Source: Pseudomonadota bacterium
Lineage (GTDB): Bacteria; Pseudomonadota; Gammaproteobacteria; Burkholderiales; Casimicrobiaceae
Length of the DNA stretch: 64,000 nucleotides
Direction of reading: 5' to 3'
Assembly: GCA_018241745.1 (NCBI GenBank)
Contig: JAFEDG010000152.1
Coordinates: 16,469 to 80,468, forward strand
This document shows positions 57,977 through 64,000 of the stretch, piece after piece. How positions within the stretch are numbered: the first letter of the stretch is position 1; each line of letters opens with the position of its first letter. A program made the translations under genes and the position numbers. The notes under the pieces were generated by a model. The model did not search any database and was not told the origin of the DNA. It saw only the letters and a program-made list of their open reading frames with translations.

Positions 57977-58966
57977 CTAGTTCGTCCGCGTGGACGATGC
58001 GCTGGCGTACTTCCCGTTCAACGTGCCCTTGACGCCCGTCTTCTTCGCGGGCGCCTTGGCTTTCGTGGCCTTGGCCTTCGCCGGCGCCTTGGTGACGGCG
58101 GCAACCTTGGACGACGGCATCGTGTTGCCCGTCTCGAGCCAGTACTTGACGCGCGCGGCGTCCCCCAGGCGCGTGTACTTGCCGACGGAATCCAGCAGCA
58201 CGATCACGACCGGGCGGCTCGCGATCTGGGCCATCATCACGAGGCAGCGGCCTGCCTCGTTGATGAAGCCGGTCTTCTGCAACAGGATGTCCCACGTGCT
58301 CGACGAGACGAGCCGGTTGCTGTTGTTGAACCCCAGCACGCGGCCCGTCGGCTGCACTTCGACGAAGTGCGACGGCGTGGTGGTGAATTCGCGGATCGTC
58401 GGGTACTCGGCGGCGGCCTTGACCATGATCGCGAGTTCGTTCGCCGTCGACACGTTGTGCGGCGTCAGCCCCGTCGGGTCCTCGAAGTGCGTGTGCGTCA
58501 TGCCGAGCGCGGCGGCCTTCGCGTTCATCGCCGCGATGAACGCCGGCGAGCCGCCGGGATAGCTGCGCGCCAGCGCCGACGCAGCGCGGTTCTCGGACGA
58601 CATCAGTGCGAGCTGCAACAGCTCGCGGCGCGACAGCTCGTATCCCATGCCGAGCCGCGACCGCGTGCCCTTCAGGTAGTCGAGATCGTCGACATCGATG
58701 GCGATCATCTCGTCCATGTCGGGCTTGGAATCGAGGACCACCATCGCCGTCATCAACTTGGTGATCGACGCGATCGGCTGCACGTCGTTGGGCGACTTGG
58801 CGTAGATCGATTCGCCGCTCTCCGGGTCCAGCACGAGCACGTTGGCCGACTGCAGCTTGAGCTTGGACGGGTCGAGCCGCACCGGCTCGAAGCCGGCGGG
58901 CGCCGCGGAACCGAGGCTGGAAAGTGTTACAAACGAAGCAAAAACAAGGGTACGCAGCGCAATCAT
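57977..58966 (-). CDS. pbpG: D-alanyl-D-alanine endopeptidase, PBP7 type
   Basis: A 329-residue periplasmic S11 peptidase that cuts peptidoglycan cross-bridges. It has a signal peptide (MIALRTLVFASFVTLSSLGSAA), SITK in VQPIASITKLMTAMV, SEN in LMSSENRAASALARSYPGG, and KTG in LLQKTGFINEAGRCLV. The last 45 residues are rich in Lys, Ala and Pro (TKAPAKAKATKAKAPAKKTG), like histone H1 tails and not part of the family. GAAGTGG upstream supports the ATG at 58966; a TTG five codons earlier is possible. Confidence 0.88.
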   Translation of the reverse strand: MIALRTLVFASFVTLSSLGSAAPAGFEPVRLDPSKLKLQSANVLVLDPESGESIYAKSPNDVQPIASITKLMTAMVVLDSKPDMDEMIAIDVDDLDYLKGTRSRLGMGYELSRRELLQLALMSSENRAASALARSYPGGSPAFIAAMNAKAAALGMTHTHFEDPTGLTPHNVSTANELAIMVKAAAEYPTIREFTTTPSHFVEVQPTGRVLGFNNSNRLVSSSTWDILLQKTGFINEAGRCLVMMAQIASRPVVIVLLDSVGKYTRLGDAARVKYWLETGNTMPSSKVAAVTKAPAKAKATKAKAPAKKTGVKGTLNGKYASASSTRTN

Positions 58967-58995
58967 CACAAGCCACTTCAAAATATCTAGGGGGC

Positions 58996-59001
58996 GTTAT
59001 A
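58996..59001 (-). promoter_or_regulatory. Extended -10 promoter of the endopeptidase gene
   Basis: On the minus strand TGC-TATAAC, with TTGCGT 19 bases further upstream, forms a reasonable sigma-70 promoter. It predicts a leader of about 23 bases before the ATG at 58966. Confidence 0.5.
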
Positions 59002-59039
59002 GCACGAGCCCCCGGCCTGTACGCAATACCCCTGATCCG

Positions 59040-60890
59040 TCAAGGGCTTAGCTGTTGCGCCGCCGCGACACCCGCGCGCTGCCGGTCCTCGTCCTGCTGG
59101 AGCCGCCACATCCGGGCGTAGGCGCCGCCGGCCGCCAGCAGTGCCGCATGGCGGCCCCGCTCGACGATGCGCCCCGCCTCCAGGACCAGGATCTCGTCGG
59201 CGTCGACGATCGTCGACAGCCGGTGCGCGATGACCAGCGTCGTACGTTCCCGCGAGATCTCGGCGAGCTCCGCCTGGATCAGCTTCTCCGAGCGCGAGTC
59301 GAGCGCGGACGTGGCCTCGTCGAAGATCAGCACGGCCGGCGCCTTCAGCACGGCGCGCGCGATGGCGACACGTTGCTTCTCGCCGCCGGACAGCTTGAGG
59401 CCGCGTTCGCCGACCTGCGTCGCATAGCCGGCGGGCAGCGACGCGACGAAGTCGTGGATCTGCGCGAGCCGTGCGGCCGCGACGATCTCGTCGTGCGCCG
59501 CTCCGGGCTTCCCGTAGGCGATGTTGTATTCGATCGTATCGTTGAACAGCACCGTGTCCTGCGGGACGATGCCGATCGCCGCGCGCACGCTCGCCTGCGT
59601 CACGTCGCGGAGGTCCTGCCCGTCGATCGTGATGCGCCCGGCCGTCACGTCGTAGAACCGGTACAGCAGCCGTGCGAGCGTCGACTTGCCGGAGCCCGAA
59701 GGTCCGACGACGGCCACCGTGTGGCCGGGCGGAATGGCGAACGACACGTCGTGCAGGATCGTCCGCGCCGGCTCGTACGCGAAGCCGACGTGCTCGAAGC
59801 GCACGGCGCCGCCGCTGACCGCGAGCGCGGGCGCGCCGTCGCGATCGCGCACTTCGGCATACTCCGACGAGAGCTCGAACAGACGCTCCATGTCGGCGAG
59901 CGCCTGCTTGATCTCGCGGTAGATGACGCCCAGGAAATTGAGCGGGATGTACAGCTGGATCATGAACGCGTTGACGAGCACCAGGTCGCCGACGGTCATC
60001 GTGCCGTTGACGACGCCCACCGTCGCGCGCCACACGATCAGCGTGACGGCGATCGCGATGATCGCGCTCTGCCCGATGTTGAGCGCCGACAGCGACGTCT
60101 GGCTGCGCACCGCCGCGCGCTCCCAATGCTGCAGGCTCTCGTCATAGCGCGCGGCCTCCCACGCCTCGTTGTTGAAGTACTTGACGGTCTCGTAGTTGAG
60201 GAGGCTGTCGATCGCGCGCGTGTTGGCGCGGCTGTCGAGCTCGTTCATCTGCCGCCGGTACTGCGTGCGCCATTCGGTGATACCGATCGTGAACGCGATG
60301 TAGACGGCGAGCGCGACGCCGACGATCGCGATGAACGTCCAGTCGTAGCGCGCGACCAGGATGCCGGCGACGAGCAGGATCTCGACGAGCGTCGGCAGGA
60401 TCGAGAACAGCGCGTAGCTGACCAGCGTCGTGATGCCGCGCTGGCCGCGCTCGACGTCGCGCGTGAGCCCGCCCGTCTGCCGCGCGAGATGGAAGCGCAG
60501 CGACAACGCGTGCAGGTGCCGGAACACGTCCAGCGCGATCGTGCGCACGGCGCGCTGCGTCACGCGCGCGAACAGGATCTCGCGCAGTTCCGTGAACAGC
60601 GTCGTCGACAGTCGCAACGCGCCATAGGCGACGAGCAGCGCGAGCGGCACCGTCAGCAACGCGGTCGTGCGGTCCAGGCGGTCGACGATGTGCTTGAGCA
60701 GCACCGGCACCCCGACGTTGGCAGCCTTGGCGGCGACGAGGCACACGAGCGCGGCGACCACCCGCACCTTGTAGCGCCACAGGTAGGGCAGCAGCGTGCC
60801 GATCGTGCGCCAGTCGCCGCGCCGGGTCCGCGCGACGTGGGACGCCGCGCCGGGAAGGCGCGACAGCGGGGCGCCGTCGTGTCTGCGCAT
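59040..60890 (-). CDS. Atm1-type ABC exporter (half transporter)
   Basis: A 616-residue fusion of a six-helix membrane domain (about 40-330) with an ATPase domain (about 360-600): Walker [16 protein letters not shown]-loop [13 protein letters not shown], signature [14 protein letters not shown], Walker [14 protein letters not shown]-loop VIAHRLSTI. The stretch [14 protein letters not shown] in the membrane domain is characteristic of the Atm1/HMT1 group, which exports glutathione-bound persulphide or metal conjugates. It works as a homodimer. Substrate is inferred from the subgroup. Confidence 0.92.
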   Translation of the reverse strand: MRRHDGAPLSRLPGAASHVARTRRGDWRTIGTLLPYLWRYKVRVVAALVCLVAAKAANVGVPVLLKHIVDRLDRTTALLTVPLALLVAYGALRLSTTLFTELREILFARVTQRAVRTIALDVFRHLHALSLRFHLARQTGGLTRDVERGQRGITTLVSYALFSILPTLVEILLVAGILVARYDWTFIAIVGVALAVYIAFTIGITEWRTQYRRQMNELDSRANTRAIDSLLNYETVKYFNNEAWEAARYDESLQHWERAAVRSQTSLSALNIGQSAIIAIAVTLIVWRATVGVVNGTMTVGDLVLVNAFMIQLYIPLNFLGVIYREIKQALADMERLFELSSEYAEVRDRDGAPALAVSGGAVRFEHVGFAYEPARTILHDVSFAIPPGHTVAVVGPSGSGKSTLARLLYRFYDVTAGRITIDGQDLRDVTQASVRAAIGIVPQDTVLFNDTIEYNIAYGKPGAAHDEIVAAARLAQIHDFVASLPAGYATQVGERGLKLSGGEKQRVAIARAVLKAPAVLIFDEATSALDSRSEKLIQAELAEISRERTTLVIAHRLSTIVDADEILVLEAGRIVERGRHAALLAAGGAYARMWRLQQDEDRQRAGVAAAQQLSP

Positions 60891-60962
60891 GGGATCGTGG
60901 GTCGGTCGTGCGTGCGGGACAGCACGCGCCGTACGCGCGTGCTGTCCCGTGCTGGCGCGATT

Positions 60963-61733
60963 CTAGTCCTGGGCCGGGCGCCGGGCGGACAGCTCGAACG
61001 TTGCGCCGAGCGCCGCGTGGTCGGACATCCGGTTGCCGGGGTACGCGTAGTGGACGCGCGCGTCGACCACCTTGAGTCCGCGGGCGTAGATGCGGTCCAG
61101 CCGGAACATCGGCAACACCGACGGGAACGTGCGCGCGGGGCGGCCGGTCACTTCCTCGAACACTTCGCACACGCCGAGGTCCTCGATGAGCGCGCGGTTG
61201 GCCTTGTGGCGCCAGTCGTTGAAGTCCCCGGCGATGATCAGCGGCGCGTGGCGCGGGACGCTCGCGCGTATCCGCTCGACAAGCGCGTGGATCTGCCATT
61301 GGCGTCCCCGCTCGAACAGGCCCAGGTGGACGTTGATGCAGTGGAGTTCCGGCATCCGCGGCCCGGGCTTCAGGACGCAATGCAGCAGGCCGCGGCTTTC
61401 GAACACGTGCGCGGAGATGTCCTCGTTCTCATGCCGGAGGATGGGGAAGCACGACAGCAGCGCGTTGCCGTGATGGCCGTCGCGATAGACCGCGTTCTTG
61501 CCATACGCCACCTCGCGCCACTTGCTGTCGGCGATGTACTCGTGCTGCGGCTTGAGCGCCAGGTTGGCGTAGGTGCTGCCCGGCCCGCGCGAATGACCGC
61601 CCTGCACCTCCTGCAGGAATACGATGTCGGGGGAGAGCCCGTGCAGCCGGTCGCGCAGGTCGTCGATCATCGCGCGACGCATCAGCTGCGTGCGGCCGCG
61701 GTGGATGTTGTAGGTGGCGACGCTGATGCGCAT
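60963..61733 (-). CDS. Endonuclease/exonuclease/phosphatase family protein (YbhP-like)
   Basis: A 256-residue EEP-fold protein: MRISVATYNIHRG (metal-binding Asn), IVFLQEVQGG (catalytic Glu), HCINVHLGLFERGRQWQI, PLIIAGDFNDW (catalytic Asp/Asn), and the closing GNRMSDHAALGATFEL (Asp-His). The exact substrate, nucleic acid or phospholipid, is open. The start ATG gives the usual N-terminus; the frame is open upstream without similarity. It lies 72 bases upstream of the Atm1-type gene in the same orientation. Confidence 0.87.
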   Translation of the reverse strand: MRISVATYNIHRGRTQLMRRAMIDDLRDRLHGLSPDIVFLQEVQGGHSRGPGSTYANLALKPQHEYIADSKWREVAYGKNAVYRDGHHGNALLSCFPILRHENEDISAHVFESRGLLHCVLKPGPRMPELHCINVHLGLFERGRQWQIHALVERIRASVPRHAPLIIAGDFNDWRHKANRALIEDLGVCEVFEEVTGRPARTFPSVLPMFRLDRIYARGLKVVDARVHYAYPGNRMSDHAALGATFELSARRPAQD

Positions 61734-62002
61734 GGGCAGCGAACTGGACGCTGGACCCGAGTGTAGCGAACCGTCGTGCCGTTGGTGCGTTGCGCTATCG
61801 CGCATCATGGTCTTGAACCAATTTGGTGCCCGGCGCGTCCAACGCAAGCGGCAACCCGCGTGGGCGATGCTCGACGAGCGATACCGCCAGTGTCGGGAGG
61901 GCTTGCAGACGCGTCTGCCATCCGGCTGCGCGCGACGCTGTAAGCTTAAGCCGACATCCCGCGACGATGGCTCATGCACGTTCGCCCAACCGAGGTCACC
62001 CC

Positions 62003-62746
62003 ATGAACGCTTTCAAGTCGCCCCTCGCAATGCTCACCCGCACCGCGCCGCGCGCGGTGGCCACGCTCGCCACCGCATGTGCGGTCGGCGTGCTCGCCTG
62101 GCAAGCCCGCACCCTCGCGGCCGAACCGGCAGTCGTCATCCCGGCGCCCACCGTCGACGAAACGAAGGCCACCACGGCCGGCACCGAGACCGCCGTGTTC
62201 GCAGGCGGCTGCTTCTGGGGCGTGCAAGGCGTGTTCCAGCACGTCGCTGGCGTCAAGAACGCCGTGTCCGGCTACGCGGGCGGCGCGGCGTCCACCGCGC
62301 ATTACGAAGTCGTGGGCTCGGGCTCCACCGGGCACGCGGAATCGGTGCAGGTCACGTACGACCCGTCCAAGGTCACGTACGGCAAGCTGCTGCAGGTCTA
62401 TTTCTCGGTGGCGCACGACCCGACGCAGCTCAACAAGCAGGGGCCGGACTGGGGCACGCAGTATCGCTCGACGATCTTCGCGGCCAACGCGGACCAGGCC
62501 CGGATTGCCAGGGCCTACATCGCGCAGCTCGACGCGGCGCACGTGTACCCGAAGCCGATCGTGACGACGATCGAGCTCGGCAAGTCGTTCTACCCGGCCG
62601 AGGGCTATCACCAGGACTTCCTGACGCTGAACCCGAACTACCCGTACATCGTCATCAACGACCTGCCGAAGATCGAGAACCTGAAGAAGCTGTTCCCCGC
62701 CGACTACCGCGCGCAGCCGGTGCTGGTCACCGCCAAGGCAGGCTGA
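62003..62746 (+). CDS. msrA: Peptide methionine sulfoxide reductase MsrA, exported form
   Basis: MsrA reduces methionine-S-sulfoxide in proteins. The catalytic GGCFWGVQGVFQ is near residue 70, with GYAGG, YEVVGSGSTGHAESVQVTYDP, FFSVAHDPTQLNKQGPDWGTQYRS-like sequence and YHQDFL. The 247-residue protein has an N-terminal hydrophobic segment (AVATLATACAVGVLAWQA) indicating export or membrane anchoring, unlike the usual cytosolic enzyme. MsrB is not present in the window. Upstream bases 61734-62002 contain a TAAGCT -10 candidate (61941-61946) but no other gene. Confidence 0.93.
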   Translation: MNAFKSPLAMLTRTAPRAVATLATACAVGVLAWQARTLAAEPAVVIPAPTVDETKATTAGTETAVFAGGCFWGVQGVFQHVAGVKNAVSGYAGGAASTAHYEVVGSGSTGHAESVQVTYDPSKVTYGKLLQVYFSVAHDPTQLNKQGPDWGTQYRSTIFAANADQARIARAYIAQLDAAHVYPKPIVTTIELGKSFYPAEGYHQDFLTLNPNYPYIVINDLPKIENLKKLFPADYRAQPVLVTAKAG

Positions 62747-62778
62747 CCGTCCGCGCCGGCGCGCCGGTCACGCGCCGG

Positions 62779-63492
62779 TCACGCGCCGGCCGCAGCCTTC
62801 GGGTAGTTCGACGGGAACATCGCGCGCAGCGCGACGTCGTCCATCTCCGTCTTGAACGTGTGCTTCGTGATCGCCGCCTGCGAGCGCGCGACGGCGGGAC
62901 GCGCGTGGACACGCGCGAACCACGCGGCGAGGTTGGGGAACGCGGCGATCGCCTCGCCGTCGCCCGGCAGCACGTACGACGCGTTCTTGAGCCAGCCCCA
63001 AGCGGCGATGTCGACGATCGTGTAGCTCGCGCCGACGATGAACTCGCGGCCCGCCATGTGCTCGTCGAGGACCTGGTAGTGGCGCTCGACCTCGCGCCGA
63101 TACCGGTTCACCGCGTACGCGATCTTCTCGGGAGCGGCACGCTGGAAATGGACGGCCTGGCCCGAGAACGGGCCGACGCCGGTGGCAATGAACATCAGCC
63201 ACGACAGCAGCTGCGGCCGGTCTTCCGGGGAACCGACGAAGCGGCCGATCTTGTCGCCGAGATAAAGCAGGATCGCGTTCGAATCGAACACCGTTGCCGG
63301 CATGCCGCCCGGGCCGTCGGTGTCGACGATCGCCGGGACCTTGCCATTGGGATTGATCCGCCGGAACTCGGCGCCGTGCTGCTCGCCCTTGCGCGTGTCG
63401 ATCGGGTGCAGCTCGTACGGCAGCCCGGATTCCTCGAGGAACAGCGCGACCTTGGCCGGGTTGGGCGCGGTGTTGTAGTAGAAGCGGATCAT
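62779..63492 (-). CDS. Glutathione S-transferase family protein
   Basis: A 237-residue GST with thioredoxin-like N-terminal domain (MIRFYYNTAPNPAKVALFLEESGLPYE, INPNGKVPAIVDTDG, DSNAILLYLGDKIG) and helical C-terminal domain (EFIVGASYTIVDIAAWGWL). It resembles YfcG/YghU-type disulphide-bond oxidoreductases that keep a Thr/Asn near the active site, which is an inference. GGAGCAACGG precedes the ATG. It is not closely similar to the GST at 26486. It converges with msrA, with a short tandem GCGCCGGTCAC repeat between. Confidence 0.9.
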   Translation of the reverse strand: MIRFYYNTAPNPAKVALFLEESGLPYELHPIDTRKGEQHGAEFRRINPNGKVPAIVDTDGPGGMPATVFDSNAILLYLGDKIGRFVGSPEDRPQLLSWLMFIATGVGPFSGQAVHFQRAAPEKIAYAVNRYRREVERHYQVLDEHMAGREFIVGASYTIVDIAAWGWLKNASYVLPGDGEAIAAFPNLAAWFARVHARPAVARSQAAITKHTFKTEMDDVALRAMFPSNYPKAAAGA

Positions 63493-63587
63493 CCGTTGCT
63501 CCGGAACCATGGGAGGGGGCGAGTGTACGCCGAAAGGCAACGGTCCCCGCCGCAGTTTCGTTGCGCTCGGCGTGGGGTCACGCGCAT

Positions 63588-63596
63588 TGCTATACT
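63588..63596 (+). promoter_or_regulatory. Extended -10 promoter of the manganese riboswitch transcript
   Basis: TGC-TATACT ends about 7 bases before the first bases of the riboswitch aptamer, which is the right distance for transcription starting at about 63603. Confidence 0.55.
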
Positions 63597-63605
63597 CCGC
63601 GCCGT

Positions 63606-63712
63606 CATCGGGGAGTAGCCGCCCTCTCGAAGGGGCCTCGCGTCAACACACTCGGCCGTCCCGGCCGTGGCGCAGGCGGTTCCACCACTTGGCGAGACCT
63701 TTGACTGCAGCG
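63606..63712 (+). ncRNA. yybP-ykoY manganese riboswitch
   Basis: The leader of the GDT1-type gene contains the conserved parts of the yybP-ykoY (Mn2+) aptamer: GGGGAGTAGCC (63610-63620), GTCAACA (63642-63648) and GGCGAGACCT (63691-63700) closing the two metal-binding loops, with variable hairpins between. Limits are approximate. Bases 63713-63771 would form the expression platform and include CTCC/GGGGGAG complementarity and the GGAGAA ribosome site. Confidence 0.85.
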
Positions 63713-63771
63713 CCTCCGTAAGGCCGGGGGAGCGCCGCAGTCGAAGCTCGTCCGCCGGCCGGAGAACCTCG

Positions 63772-64000
63772 ATGGAAACCCTGCTCGTATCGATCGGTGT
63801 CGTCGCCCTGGCGGAAATGGGCGACAAGACGCAGTTGCTCGCCTTCCTGCTCGCGGCGCGGTTCAAGAAGCCGTGGCCCATCGTCGCCGGCATCCTCGTC
63901 GCGACGATTGCCAACCACGGGTTCGCCGGTGCGGTCGGCGCGTGGATCATGCACAACGTGGACCCGGCCGTGCTGCGCTGGGTGCTCGGCCTGTCGTTCC
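63772..64000 (+). CDS. GDT1/TMEM165 (UPF0016) family manganese exporter, 5' part
   Basis: The frame starts METLLVSIGVVALAEMGDKTQ, with the family motif ExGDKTQ in the first helix (LAEMGDKTQLLAFLLAARFK), and continues through IVAGILVATIANHGFAGAVG; it is open to the window end (76 codons visible). Members of this family export Mn2+ (MneA/Gdt1) and are often controlled by yybP-ykoY riboswitches, as here. GGAGAA lies 6 bases before the ATG. Confidence 0.92.
   Translation, partial: METLLVSIGVVALAEMGDKTQLLAFLLAARFKKPWPIVAGILVATIANHGFAGAVGAWIMHNVDPAVLRWVLGLSF

Noticed and set aside
62747..62790. Short tandem GCGCCGGTCAC repeats between msrA and the GST gene as a CRISPR or integration site
   Set aside because: Only two to three short copies without spacers or flanking mobile genes.

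Overview
The window is GC-rich chromosomal DNA (about two thirds G+C by eye) with dense, often overlapping genes. It contains no rRNA, phage, plasmid, transposase or CRISPR feature that I could see. Two neighbourhoods point to a betaproteobacterium: recN, nadK, hrcA, hemH, grpE, dnaK and dnaJ lie close together, and queA, tgt, yajC, secD and secF form a second block. Family or genus cannot be fixed from the sequence alone.

Layout. 1-8.6 kb: the 3' end of xseA converges on a minus-strand run (LplT/PlsC-like fusion, DUF2157, DUF4401, GDYXXLXY protein, aroC), followed by an HTH regulator, thyA and a small acidic gene. 8.9-12.7 kb: a GlrK / QseG-like lipoprotein / GlrR operon in which the lipoprotein ends in a polyglycine tail. 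12.7-24.8 kb: a long plus-strand run of folA, DUF4337, tRNA-Leu(CAA), queA, an exported protein with a sorting-like tail, tgt, DUF3617, a DD-carboxypeptidase, a membrane/TPR protein, yajC, secD, secF and dedA. 25-31.7 kb: purB, a glutathione transferase, acs, a UPF0114 protein and class I fumarase. 31.8-38 kb: a periplasmic binding protein with a GGDEF-EAL enzyme, a MobA-like nucleotidyltransferase with a LivK-type binding protein, and a split chromate transporter. 38-45.4 kb: a flavoprotein, a secreted metzincin-like protease with a small exported partner, a divergent TPR/degenerate-GGDEF protein and a LysR regulator. 45.4-57.6 kb: dnaJ, dnaK, grpE behind a sigma-32 promoter; an alpha/beta hydrolase; the overlapping minus-strand genes hrcA, DUF3667, hemH and a C13 peptidase; then nadK and recN. 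58-64 kb: a PBP7-like endopeptidase, an Atm1-type ABC exporter, a phosphohydrolase-fold protein, exported msrA, a second glutathione transferase, and a yybP-ykoY manganese riboswitch in front of a GDT1-type Mn exporter cut by the window end.

Most genes are housekeeping: folate/thymidylate (folA, thyA), queuosine (queA, tgt), Sec secretion (yajC, secD, secF), heat shock (hrcA, grpE, dnaK, dnaJ), acetate and C4 metabolism (acs, fumarase), cell wall and repair. The least explained material is a set of palindromic repeats. They sit mainly between convergent genes and in several places supply the stop codons of their neighbours. Other points of interest are a metzincin/propeller locus facing a probable c-di-GMP receptor, a tRNA gene ending 2 bases before queA, and two divergent gene pairs whose -10 boxes predict leaderless mRNAs.
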